DNA of 7,430 nucleotides from an uncultured Lachnospiraceae bacterium. GTDB taxonomy: Bacteria; Bacillota; Clostridia; Lachnospirales; Lachnospiraceae. This document shows, piece after piece, positions 1 through 6,955 of this stretch (position 1 is its first letter; every line of letters begins with the position of its first letter). The translations under genes and the position numbers were made by a program. Under the pieces are notes generated by a model. That model had not been told where the DNA came from and did no database searches. It saw only the letters and a list, made by a program, of their open reading frames with translations. The stretch covers positions 1-7,430 of the forward strand of contig CAJTOV010000174.1 of the NCBI GenBank assembly GCA_910577765.1, read 5' to 3'.

Positions 1-12
1 GGACGCCCGATG

Positions 13-41
13 CTTCTTGTCCGGCATAGCCGGACAAGAAG
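13..41. repeat. 13-bp perfect inverted repeat (hairpin), possibly the end of an upstream gene
   Basis: CTTCTTGTCCGGC (13-25) pairs perfectly with GCCGGACAAGAAG (29-41) around a 3-nt loop. No T-run follows directly on either strand; the nearest one on the + strand starts about 24 nt later (65-70). It is therefore not a standard intrinsic terminator, although it could mark the end of a gene lying left of the window. Its apex, CCGGCATAGCCGG, closely resembles the palindrome CCGGCATGCCGG at 202-213 in the dapL leader repeats. Confidence 0.6.
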
Positions 42-72
42 ATGCCCCCCGTGAACAGTAACGATTTTTTGG

Positions 73-101
73 TTGACTCTTTTTTTATTCTCTGCTAGAA
101 T
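73..101 (+). promoter_or_regulatory. sigma-A type promoter of dapL with extended -10
   Basis: The -35 box TTGACT (73-78) and the -10 box TAGAAT (96-101) each match consensus at five of six positions and are exactly 17 bp apart. A TG at 93-94, one base before the -10 box, makes it an extended -10. The predicted transcription start is near 108, about 190 nt upstream of the dapL start codon, which leaves a long leader containing the 40-bp repeats. Confidence 0.75.
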
Positions 102-124
102 CGGGGAAACATACGCAGTGCTGC

Positions 125-273
125 TCATGGGACGGAGCTGAAACCCGTCACCGGCGCGTTTCAGGCGTGCCGGGCACCGGAAACGCCTCACTGGCGCGTT
201 TCCGGCATGCCGGGCACCGGAAACGCCTCACCAGTGTGTTTCAGGCATGCCGGGCACCGGAATCCGTCCATGA
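125..273 (+). ncRNA. candidate structured leader RNA of dapL (closing stem plus three hairpins)
   Basis: A closing stem forms between 125-136 (TCATGGGACGGA) and 263-273 (TCCGTCCATGA): 11 base pairs with one bulged G at 129. Inside it, each repeat forms a hairpin: CTGAAAC with GTTTCAG (138-144/158-164); CCGGAAACGC with GCGTTTCCGG (177-186/196-205); and 217-226/236-245 with one mismatch and one G-U pair. The pair T139-A163 in unit 1 becomes G179-C203 in unit 2, a compensatory change. The element sits between the predicted start at about 108 and the Shine-Dalgarno at 289-294. It does not match the lysine riboswitch or another class I recognise. A DNA-level repeat without RNA function is the alternative. 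Confidence 0.45.
140..259 (+). repeat. three contiguous 40-bp imperfect direct repeats in the dapL leader
   Basis: Units are 140-179, 180-219 and 220-259, each starting GAAAC and ending in the shared CCGGGCACCG; a few bases of a fourth unit (GAAT) follow at 260. Units 1 and 2 differ at 5 of 40 positions, 2 and 3 at 5, and 1 and 3 at 6. Each unit holds an inverted repeat of the form GAAAC...GTTTC plus a second palindromic segment around GGCATGCC. There are no spacers between units, so this is not a CRISPR array. Confidence 0.85.
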
Positions 274-300
274 CAGAAGCTGACAGAAAGAAGGTCCCCC

Positions 301-1497
301 ATGCCAAAGTTAAACGAACACTACCAGAATTTAAAAGAAAGTTATCTCTTCTCCGAGATCGCCCACCGGGTCGCCGCCTATAAAGACGCCCACCCGGACC
401 AGAAGATCATCCGCCTGGGAATCGGGGATGTGACACTGCCCCTGACTCCCCTGGCCTTAAAGGGACTCCATGAAGGGGTGGATGCCATGGCCTCCCCAGA
501 CACCTTTAAAGGATATGGGCCTGAGCAGGGCTACCAGTTTCTCCGGGAAGCCATCGCCGGCTATTACGCAAGGAACGGCGTCACTGTGGATGCCGGGGAT
601 ATCTTTATCTCCGACGGGGCCAAAAGCGATACCGGGAATATTTCCGAGCTGTTCTCCCAGGACAATGTGATCCTGATCCCGGACCCGGTGTATCCGGTCT
701 ACGTGGACTCCAATATCATGGGAGGAAAGCAGATCACCTACCTGCCGGGCAATGCGGGCAACCGGTTCCTTCCCATGCCGGACCCCAGTCTCCACGCGGA
801 TATCATCTACTTGTGCTCTCCCAACAATCCTACGGGAGCCGTGTACAGCAGACAGCAGCTTACAGAATGGGTGGACTATGCCTTAAGGGAGCAGGCGGTG
901 ATCCTGTTTGACGGAGCCTACGAGGCCTTTATCACCGACCCGGACCTTCCCAGAAGCATCTACGCCATCCCCGGGGCCAGACAGTGTGCCATAGAGTTCG
1001 GCTCCCTGTCCAAGACCGCCGGCTTTACCGGGACCCGGTGCGGCTACACGGTGGTGCCAAAGGAACTGGTATTCCCCACCTCCGGCGGGGGCGAACTGTC
1101 CCTTCACGCCATGTGGAACCGGAGACAGTCCACCAAGTTCAACGGAACCTCCTATATTGTCCAGAAAGGCGCTGCCGCTGTCTTCACCGAGGAAGGCATG
1201 GCCCAGTGCCAGGATCACATCCGCTACTACCAGGAGAATGCCCGCATGATCGCTGATACCCTGTCCAGGAAGAACATCCTCTTCTTCGGCGGTGTCCATT
1301 CTCCCTACATCTGGTTCCGGTGCCCGGACGGCATGGAGTCCTGGGAGTTCTTTGACTATCTCCTGCATCAGGCCCAGGTGGTAGGCACCCCCGGCGCCGG
1401 ATTTGGCGAGAACGGGAAGAACTACTTCCGGCTTACCTCCTTTGGGGATCATGATAGTACAAGGGAGGCTATGGAACGGCTGGAGAGGCTGCTGTAG
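301..1497 (+). CDS. dapL: LL-diaminopimelate aminotransferase (DapL)
   Basis: This is a PLP-dependent class I/II aminotransferase that converts tetrahydrodipicolinate plus glutamate directly to LL-diaminopimelate, for lysine and peptidoglycan synthesis in the cytosol. The 398-residue length is close to the usual 400-410. Visible marks are the N-terminal GIGDVTLPL (40-48), NNPTG (175-179), the cofactor-binding Asp204 in FDGAYE, the Schiff-base Lys238 in GSLSKTAGFTGTRCGY, and Arg377 in YFRLTSFG, the expected carboxylate-binding Arg. DapL proteins characteristically carry the GxGDxTxPL start and the SKTAGFTGTR motif. The ATG at 301 is preceded by AGAAGG (289-294) with a 6-nt gap. It has its own promoter, stands alone rather than in a lysine operon, and converges on the minus-strand operon. 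Nothing looks broken. Confidence 0.95.
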   Translation: MPKLNEHYQNLKESYLFSEIAHRVAAYKDAHPDQKIIRLGIGDVTLPLTPLALKGLHEGVDAMASPDTFKGYGPEQGYQFLREAIAGYYARNGVTVDAGDIFISDGAKSDTGNISELFSQDNVILIPDPVYPVYVDSNIMGGKQITYLPGNAGNRFLPMPDPSLHADIIYLCSPNNPTGAVYSRQQLTEWVDYALREQAVILFDGAYEAFITDPDLPRSIYAIPGARQCAIEFGSLSKTAGFTGTRCGYTVVPKELVFPTSGGGELSLHAMWNRRQSTKFNGTSYIVQKGAAAVFTEEGMAQCQDHIRYYQENARMIADTLSRKNILFFGGVHSPYIWFRCPDGMESWEFFDYLLHQAQVVGTPGAGFGENGKNYFRLTSFGDHDSTREAMERLERLL

Positions 1498-1530
1498 CCT
1501 GGAGTCAGGGATGACAGACTGCGGGATATG

Positions 1531-1588
1531 AAAAAAATAATAGGAAAACGGAAGCAGCATCAACCTCCCGGTATCCCTGCTGCTTCCG
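1531..1588 (-). terminator. intrinsic terminator of the amidohydrolase-AbgT-YitT operon, also lying at the end of dapL
   Basis: CGGAAGCAGC (1549-1558) pairs perfectly with GCTGCTTCCG (1579-1588) across a 20-nt loop. Read on the minus strand, the stem follows the YitT stop codons by a few bases and is followed at once by TTTT, then by a further T-rich stretch to 1531. On the plus strand the stem is followed only by a weak CCCTTTAT, so its use by dapL is possible but less convincing. This is the only strong stem in the convergent gap. Confidence 0.7.
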
Positions 1589-1595
1589 CCCTTTA

Positions 1596-2438
1596 TCATG
1601 TCTCCTCAATAAATCCTTCCCCAAACACCTCCCGCACATCATCTACAATCACAAAGGCCCTGGGATCAATCCGTTTCACAATATCCCGGAGGATCACCAG
1701 TTCCTTTCTGGAGACCACGCAGAACAGCATCTTTCTGGTCCGGCCGGAATACATACCTGTGGCGTCCACGGCTGTGACTCCCCGCTCCAGCCGGTCCATG
1801 ACCTGTCCGGCGATCTCCTCACTCCGGTCAGAGATCACCACGGCCTGCTTGGCGAATTTCATCCCGTCCAGAATCCCGTCAGACACCTTGCAGACCGCAT
1901 AGATGGCCAGGATCGCGTAGAAGGCATGACGGATGCCGAACAGGGAGGCTCCTGCCACCACCACGGCGCCGTCCAGAAACTGCATGATCTGGGCAATGCT
2001 GTAATGCCTCAGTTTCAGCTGCATGAGAGCCGCCAGCATGTCCGTGCCCCCGGTGGTGGCCTGGTATAAGAACACCAGGCCCGTCCCCACTCCGGAGATG
2101 ATCCCTCCGAAGACAGCGGACAAAAACAAATCCCCCTCCACCAGGGGCATCTCCGGAATCACATAGAGAGATACAGACAAGGACATTGTAGCCACCAGGG
2201 TTCTGCGGATAAAGTTCCACCCTTTCAGCCTCCAGGCTGCCAAAAACAAAGGGATATTTAAAACCGTGTTAGTGGCCCAAAGGGGAATTCCTATGAGGCT
2301 CTTGACGATAATGGCAGCGCCGGATACCCCACCGGTCACCAGGTTCATGGGATCATACATGTTTTTGATGGCAAACCCCATAATGAAGGAACCGGCCACA
2401 ATCATCAGATAATCTGTCCATTTCTCATTCTGTTTCAC
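1596..2438 (-). CDS. YitT-family integral membrane protein with C-terminal DUF2179 domain
   Basis: A 280-residue protein with about five or six hydrophobic segments over residues 1-190, followed by a soluble C-terminal DUF2179 domain (about 200-278). Family marks are TGGVSG (35-40), YQATTGGTDMLA (125-136), and the C-terminal stretch from RGVTAVDATGMYSG to VDDVREVFGEGF. Length and domain order are normal for the family, whose molecular role is not well established; some members are proposed transporters. The start is GTG at 2436-2438, chosen because AGGAGG lies 8 nt upstream; there is no better in-frame ATG. Two stop codons in a row (TGA TAA) end the gene, just before the terminator. It begins 31 bp after the AbgT-family stop codon, so it is very probably the last gene of that operon. 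A functional link to the transporter is inference only. Confidence 0.9.
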   Translation of the reverse strand: MKQNEKWTDYLMIVAGSFIMGFAIKNMYDPMNLVTGGVSGAAIIVKSLIGIPLWATNTVLNIPLFLAAWRLKGWNFIRRTLVATMSLSVSLYVIPEMPLVEGDLFLSAVFGGIISGVGTGLVFLYQATTGGTDMLAALMQLKLRHYSIAQIMQFLDGAVVVAGASLFGIRHAFYAILAIYAVCKVSDGILDGMKFAKQAVVISDRSEEIAGQVMDRLERGVTAVDATGMYSGRTRKMLFCVVSRKELVILRDIVKRIDPRAFVIVDDVREVFGEGFIEET

Positions 2439-2469
2439 CGCTGTATCCTCCTGACAGAAATTTCATGCT

Positions 2470-4038
2470 TTAGAAGAACATGAGAACTCCCGGCCCCAGA
2501 GGCAGATTCAGTATCCACCATAGAGCCAGGATCACCAGCTCTGTGAGCATGGTGGCAATGGCATAAGGCATACAGCCGGCAAACACGGTTCCCATACCAG
2601 GGGTTCTCTCCGGGTCCGTATTATACTTTCCCAGAAGGCCTACAATCAGCGCCACGTCCGAGGAGATGGGGGCAATGGCGTTGGTGGCGGAATCCCCGAT
2701 CCGGTATGCCACAGTAGTCAGGGCCGGACTGAATCCGATGGCATAGAACATGGGAATCAGGATCGGCGCCAGAATCATCCACTTGGAAGACCCGGAGGTC
2801 ATAAACAGGTTCAGGAATGTGGAGAACAGCACAATCATTAGCATAAGTCCGAACCCGTTTATCCCCGTGGACTTAATCCACGCTGCCCCAGCCGCCCCCA
2901 GAACCGTAGGAATATTGGAGGCGTTGAACAGATAGATGAACACAGACGCCGGCAGGGCAATGACCATGAAATTGACCATGGAGTTGATACTCTTTGCCAG
3001 CATTTTCGGAAGGTCGTTCCAGTCTGCCAGGGCCCTTGTGGTGCGCCCGTAGGCGATGGCTGTCACCAGGAAGAACAGAAAAAGCAGGGTCAGCGCACTT
3101 TTCAGCAGTGGTGAATTAGGGACGATGCTTCCGTCATCTGCCCGGAAGAAGGATCCAGACGGAATGCAGGCCAAGATGATCAGGGCAATATACACCACCC
3201 CAGCGATGGCGGCATTGCGCAGAGCCTTATGCTCCAGGGGTGTCAGTTCCTTGTCTGCCCCTGCGTCCTGAACCAGGCTTAAGTCCTTTGGCTCCCCGAT
3301 AAATCCCCGGACAAACTTTGTGGTCACAAAGGCGTAGACAAGGGTCAGGACGATGGCGCAGGCCAGCATGAAATACCAGTTCTGCAGGACATGGACCGTT
3401 GAGGTGTCAATTCCTAAGGACGCGCACACGGACTCATTGATTCCACTGAGGAGCACGTCCAGGTTTCCCACGAATATATTGGCCGACATGCCCGCATTTC
3501 CTGCTGCATAGGCCAGCAGAATTCCCAGCCAGGGATTGTAGCCCATGGATGCGAACACTGCCGCAGCCACCGCTGTACAGCCCAGGATTCCCGCGTTGGA
3601 CGCCGTGTTTGCATTGATGGCAATGAAGGATACCGCCGCGAACACAAAGGCCGGCTTTGCCCCTGCAATGGTCCGTTTGATACATGCCCCGAACAGCCCC
3701 ACCTGCTCCGCCAGACCTATGGACAGCATCAGAAGTCCCATCATCATCATGGGAGAAAAATTGTAGTAAATGCTGTACATGTTCTGGGTTACATAAGTAA
3801 TAGTTTCCTTGTTCAGCAGGTTCCTCACCGTGGTAGTCACCATCTCCCCGCCGGCTCCGCTGGAGGATGCCTTCTCGTAGGTCACAGAGACGCCTGCGAA
3901 GATCACCGACAGCACGATGGCTACAACGATCAGAATCGAGAACAGGTAAAAGGGATGGGGAAGCTTGTTTCCTATGACCTCCACCCCGTTGATAAACTGG
4001 TAAAACAGACTTTTTTTCTCTTTTCGTTCAGTTCCCAT
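2470..4038 (-). CDS. AbgT-family transporter
   Basis: A 522-residue polytopic membrane protein, typical of the AbgT family in length. E. coli AbgT imports p-aminobenzoyl-glutamate; relatives MtrF and YdaH have been reported to export sulfonamides. Family marks are NANTASNAGILG (142-153), the segment ending AYAAGNAGMSANIFVGNLD (176-194), NLFMTSGSSKWMILAPILIP (410-429) and RIGDSATNAIAPIS (446-459). The first membrane span is about 30-50, and a soluble loop lies near 50-90 before a run of hydrophobic segments. The ATG at 4036-4038 has GAGGAG about 10 nt upstream, overlapping the TAG stop of the amidohydrolase gene (15-bp gap), which indicates translational coupling. The neighbouring hydrolase suggests it moves an amide-type compound; direction and substrate are unknown. 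I give no gene symbol because orthology to abgT is not shown. Confidence 0.9.
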   Translation of the reverse strand: MGTERKEKKSLFYQFINGVEVIGNKLPHPFYLFSILIVVAIVLSVIFAGVSVTYEKASSSGAGGEMVTTTVRNLLNKETITYVTQNMYSIYYNFSPMMMMGLLMLSIGLAEQVGLFGACIKRTIAGAKPAFVFAAVSFIAINANTASNAGILGCTAVAAAVFASMGYNPWLGILLAYAAGNAGMSANIFVGNLDVLLSGINESVCASLGIDTSTVHVLQNWYFMLACAIVLTLVYAFVTTKFVRGFIGEPKDLSLVQDAGADKELTPLEHKALRNAAIAGVVYIALIILACIPSGSFFRADDGSIVPNSPLLKSALTLLFLFFLVTAIAYGRTTRALADWNDLPKMLAKSINSMVNFMVIALPASVFIYLFNASNIPTVLGAAGAAWIKSTGINGFGLMLMIVLFSTFLNLFMTSGSSKWMILAPILIPMFYAIGFSPALTTVAYRIGDSATNAIAPISSDVALIVGLLGKYNTDPERTPGMGTVFAGCMPYAIATMLTELVILALWWILNLPLGPGVLMFF

Positions 4039-4053
4039 ACTCCAGTCACTCCT

Positions 4054-5676
4054 CTACTTCTGGTAAACACATTCCCCGCCCACATAGGTCTTCAGTACCT
4101 GTATATCCTTCAGCTCATGGTCCGGACATGTCATAAAGTCACGGTCAATGACCACAAAATCTGCCAGCTTCCCGGTCTCAATGCTTCCCTTCAGATGCTC
4201 CTCAAAACCTGCATAGGCCCCCCAGTTCGTGTAGGAGCGCAGGGCTTCCTCACGGCTTAGGGCTTCCTGGGGATACCAGCCCTCCTCCGGCTTTCCGTAT
4301 TCATCCTTCCTAGTTACGGCACAGTACATGCTGAGGAAGGGATTGCAGCTCTCTACCGGGGAATCAGTACCATTGGGCAGGACATTTCCCTGGTCAATGA
4401 GGGTCCGCCATGCATAGGCGCCCCGGACCCGCTCCGGTCCCAGACGGTCATCGGCCACCTTTTTGTCGGTCCGCAAAAAGACAGTCTGGTGGGTTGGTAT
4501 CACTCCCAGCCTCTTAAACCTGGGGATATCCTCCTGGTCCAGGATCTGGGCGTGCTCGATCCGCAGTCTGGCATCCGGGTCCGGAATCTCCCCAAGGAGA
4601 CGTTCATAGATATCCAGGCACTGGCGGTTGGCCCCGTCGCCGATGGCATGGCACATGGTCTGGAAGCCTGCCCGCCGGGCCTCATAGAGGATCTGGTACA
4701 GCTGTTCATCGGTCCATTTTCCATTGCCCTTATGGCCGGGCCGGTCGCTGTAGTCCTCCAGCATCCAGGCGCTGCGTGCCCCCAGGGAACCGTCGCAGGA
4801 GATCTTGTAGGCCCTGGCGGTGAGCCGGTTGTCATACATGCCGATACGCAGCCCTTTCCTGAAAAATTCCATGGATCCGGTATACAGCTCCTCATAGCTG
4901 GGGCGGCCCACCACCCGCATGCTGGCGTAAATCCGCACTTTCAGCTCTTTCTTCCTGTACAGCTCTTCCCATACCTGAATCCACTCCTCCGCGGTTCCCG
5001 CATCATGGACCGTGGTGAGTCCGCAGGAGAAGAAGCTTTCCTGGGCCAGAAGGGCGATCCGTCCCAGCTGTTCCCGGTTATAGGGAGGAATGGCCCTGTT
5101 AAAAGGCTCCTGGGCCTGGTCCGTGACCACCCCCAGCAGTGTGCCGTCCGGCTTTCGCAGATACTCCCCGCCTACCGGGTCCGGGGTGGAACCGGTGATT
5201 CCCGCTTCTTTAAAAGCCCGGCTGTTGACCCATCCGGCATGTCCGCAGGCACGCTTCAGGTATACCGGATTGTCCGGCGCCACCGCGTCCAGCTCCTCTT
5301 TGGACGGGAAGGAGGTATCCTCCCAGGTGTCGTTAATCCAGCCCCTCCCTACGATCCATTCTCCCTGCTGCGTTCTTTTAGCGGCTTCTGCCACCAGATC
5401 CAGAATCTCCGCCCTCTGCTTTCCCACAATATTCAGTTCCATCCTCATGGCCCCGGTATTGTGCACATGCAGATGGGAATCAATCAGGCCCGGAAGCACG
5501 GTGCGGCCTTCCAGGTCCACGATCTTTGTGTTCTCTGTACACAGCTTCCGGATCTCTTCACTGGTTCCCGCGGCTATAAACCGGTCTCCGGAAACGGCAA
5601 ATGCGGACACCCTGGAAAACTTCTGGTCTGCTGTGTAGATATTCCCGTTAATATAGGCAAATTCTGCCTCTCTCAT
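4054..5676 (-). CDS. YtcJ-like metal-dependent amidohydrolase
   Basis: A 540-residue amidohydrolase-superfamily enzyme of the YtcJ-like group, predicted cytosolic, hydrolysing an amide or related bond at a metal centre. The N-terminal beta-sandwich part holds INGNIYTAD (9-17) and LPGLIDSHLH (61-70). Candidate metal and catalytic residues are His68 and His70 (HxH), Lys291 (YKISCDGS), His343 (CHAIGDGANR), His375 (RIEHAQ) and Asp438 (NGTDSPVE); all expected positions are filled. The C-terminal GKLADFVVIDRD (502-513) is the usual closing motif. The start is the ATG at 5674-5676, with AAGGGGG (5687-5693) 10 nt upstream; the longer reading from 5736 lacks a Shine-Dalgarno and adds residues unlike the family. 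It is the first gene of the operon with the AbgT-family and YitT genes, behind a good promoter and divergent from a LysR regulator. Substrate is unknown; family members are diverse. Confidence 0.92.
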   Translation of the reverse strand: MREAEFAYINGNIYTADQKFSRVSAFAVSGDRFIAAGTSEEIRKLCTENTKIVDLEGRTVLPGLIDSHLHVHNTGAMRMELNIVGKQRAEILDLVAEAAKRTQQGEWIVGRGWINDTWEDTSFPSKEELDAVAPDNPVYLKRACGHAGWVNSRAFKEAGITGSTPDPVGGEYLRKPDGTLLGVVTDQAQEPFNRAIPPYNREQLGRIALLAQESFFSCGLTTVHDAGTAEEWIQVWEELYRKKELKVRIYASMRVVGRPSYEELYTGSMEFFRKGLRIGMYDNRLTARAYKISCDGSLGARSAWMLEDYSDRPGHKGNGKWTDEQLYQILYEARRAGFQTMCHAIGDGANRQCLDIYERLLGEIPDPDARLRIEHAQILDQEDIPRFKRLGVIPTHQTVFLRTDKKVADDRLGPERVRGAYAWRTLIDQGNVLPNGTDSPVESCNPFLSMYCAVTRKDEYGKPEEGWYPQEALSREEALRSYTNWGAYAGFEEHLKGSIETGKLADFVVIDRDFMTCPDHELKDIQVLKTYVGGECVYQK

Positions 5677-5759
5677 GGTTATGTTACCCCCTTCACTGGA
5701 TTTGTACTTCCCTGATTGTAGTTGACATCTGGCCATCTGTGTCTTACAATTACAATTAA

Positions 5760-5788
5760 ATTTTATTCTTTTACAGAAAATATGTCCA
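5760..5788 (-). promoter_or_regulatory. sigma-A type promoter of the amidohydrolase-AbgT-YitT operon
   Basis: On the minus strand, TGGACA (5788-5783) and TAAAAT (5765-5760) each match consensus at five of six bases and are 17 bp apart. The predicted start is near 5753, leaving a leader of about 75 nt before the ATG at 5676. No terminator-like structure was seen in that leader. Confidence 0.6.
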
Positions 5789-5812
5789 ATACCGTTTCCG
5801 AATTAAGATTAT

Positions 5813-5831
5813 AACCAGATTGCATCAGGTT
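5813..5831. promoter_or_regulatory. candidate LysR-family operator (19-bp palindrome)
   Basis: The sequence AACCAGATTGCATCAGGTT is an inverted repeat with 7 of 8 base pairs matching around a 3-bp centre. Its centre at 5822 is about 69 bp upstream of the predicted operon start, near the -65 position typical of LysR recognition sites. A T-N11-A pattern (T5812, A5824) is present but is not centred on the palindrome. A TATAAC box at 5810-5815 on the + strand overlaps it and could be a weak -10 for the regulator gene, which would allow self-repression; no convincing -35 goes with it. Confidence 0.45.
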
Positions 5832-5930
5832 CTTAAAACAGTAATGGATAGCAAATACGTTATTGGTGTGTTCTGGGTATACCGGGCGAACAGTTCAGAT
5901 ACTGCCTGAGCAGTGATGAAAGGAGTTTCT

Positions 5931-6914
5931 ATGGATTTGGATAAAAGCAGATATTTGCTTGCCATTGCTGACTTGAAAAGCTTCTCCTGGGCAGCCGAGG
6001 CCTGCCACATCTCCCAGCCTGCCCTGACCCGGTATGTCCAGGGACTGGAGCGGGAACTGGGCGTGACTCTGTTTGACCGATCCTTTTCCCCGGTGCAGCT
6101 TACCTATGCCGGAGAACGTTATCTCAAAGGTCTGAAGCGGATGATGAAGATGAAAGAAGAGCTGGACCGGGAGATGGCGGAGATCGCGGTCCAGAAGAAG
6201 GAACGCCTGGTCGTGGGCATGCATCCCACCCGCAGCTATACCTGGCTTCCACGGGTGGTCCCCGCCTACCAGAATCTGCGCCCGGCTGTGGAGATCCGGC
6301 TGACGGAGGGCAACTGCATGGAACTTCAGCAGAAACTGCGCAAGGATCTGATTGATCTGATTTTCATCTGCGCGGAGCCGATCCTGGATGAGGATATTCA
6401 TTTCGTCCCTTTGTGCTCTGAGGAAATGGCCCTGGTGGTGAGCCGACAGGCCTCCGCCCTCCGCCACCTATCCCTTCCTCCTAATGAAAAAGGCATTCTC
6501 CAGTACATTCCGCCCTGGGTGGTGGAGCAGATTCCCTTCATCTCTCCTTCCCCCATACATGGCACCTGGCATCTGGCCCAGGAGCTTTTCCGCCAGTCCC
6601 AGATCCAGCCCCAGGCTATGATGGAACTGGAAAATGTATCCGCAGTCTACCGTCTGGCACCAGAAAGCAAAGGCTTCGCCCTGGCACCAGTCTCTGTGAC
6701 ATTGGAGGAACGGTTCGAGCAGGAACCTCTGTTCTGCTCCATGGACCACCAGATCCCCCGGCGTCTCCTGGGTCTGGCATACCGGAAGGGAAAGAACCTT
6801 CCCCCGGCTGCTCTGGACTTCATCCAGGTAGCAAAGGAAGCCATTCCCAGGTATCTGGATGAGAATATGCCTGCCTTTCAGATCCGGTATGATATCGCCT
6901 GCCAGAAACCGTAA
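5931..6914 (+). CDS. LysR-family transcriptional regulator
   Basis: A 327-residue LysR-type regulator, slightly longer than the usual 290-310. An N-terminal winged helix-turn-helix spans about residues 2-62, with the typical order SFSWAAEACHISQPALTRY (18-36) and LERELGVTLFDR (39-50). A linker helix (about 63-88) leads to a periplasmic-binding-protein-like effector domain from about residue 92, starting RLVVGMHPT. The start is ATG 5931, which has a near-perfect AAAGGAG 5 nt upstream; a GTG at 5913 in the same frame would add six residues but has no such site and would place the Shine-Dalgarno inside the gene. It reads away from the amidohydrolase operon across a roughly 250-bp gap, the usual position of a LysR protein relative to its target. 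The effector is unknown; by analogy it could be the transported compound or its product. Confidence 0.93.
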   Translation: MDLDKSRYLLAIADLKSFSWAAEACHISQPALTRYVQGLERELGVTLFDRSFSPVQLTYAGERYLKGLKRMMKMKEELDREMAEIAVQKKERLVVGMHPTRSYTWLPRVVPAYQNLRPAVEIRLTEGNCMELQQKLRKDLIDLIFICAEPILDEDIHFVPLCSEEMALVVSRQASALRHLSLPPNEKGILQYIPPWVVEQIPFISPSPIHGTWHLAQELFRQSQIQPQAMMELENVSAVYRLAPESKGFALAPVSVTLEERFEQEPLFCSMDHQIPRRLLGLAYRKGKNLPPAALDFIQVAKEAIPRYLDENMPAFQIRYDIACQKP

Positions 6915-6925
6915 TACGGTATTTT
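6908..6925 (+). terminator. weak intrinsic terminator of the LysR gene
   Basis: ACCGT (6908-6912) pairs with ACGGT (6916-6920) around a 3-nt loop that overlaps the stop codon, and ATTTTT follows. The stem is only 5 bp, so termination would be inefficient. The long hairpin at 6956-7052 lies just behind it and could help stop transcription. Confidence 0.35.
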
Positions 6926-6955
6926 TGCAGAAACACCCTGAAATAAGCGCAAAAA

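Noticed and set aside
140..259. CRISPR array
   Set aside because: The 40-bp units abut with no spacers and differ from one another, and no cas gene is present.
108..300. Lysine riboswitch upstream of dapL
   Set aside because: A lysine-pathway gene makes it worth checking, but the leader consists of three repeated hairpins and shows none of the conserved core segments expected of that riboswitch.
883..1599. 238-codon open frame on the minus strand opposite dapL
   Set aside because: It lies antisense to the clearly recognised DapL gene and its translation shows no protein family; it is a by-product of GC-rich codons.
4489..5715. 408-codon open frame on the plus strand opposite the amidohydrolase gene
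   Set aside because: The minus strand carries every expected amidohydrolase motif, while this frame gives a low-complexity, Pro/Gly/Leu-rich translation with no recognisable domain.
5677..5736. Longer start for the amidohydrolase at 5736
   Set aside because: The extra 20 residues are unlike the family N-terminus and have no Shine-Dalgarno, while the ATG at 5676 has AAGGGGG at good spacing.
5913..5930. GTG start at 5913 for the LysR gene
   Set aside because: The ATG at 5931 has AAAGGAG 5 nt upstream; the earlier start would place that site inside the gene and adds six residues not typical of LysR proteins.
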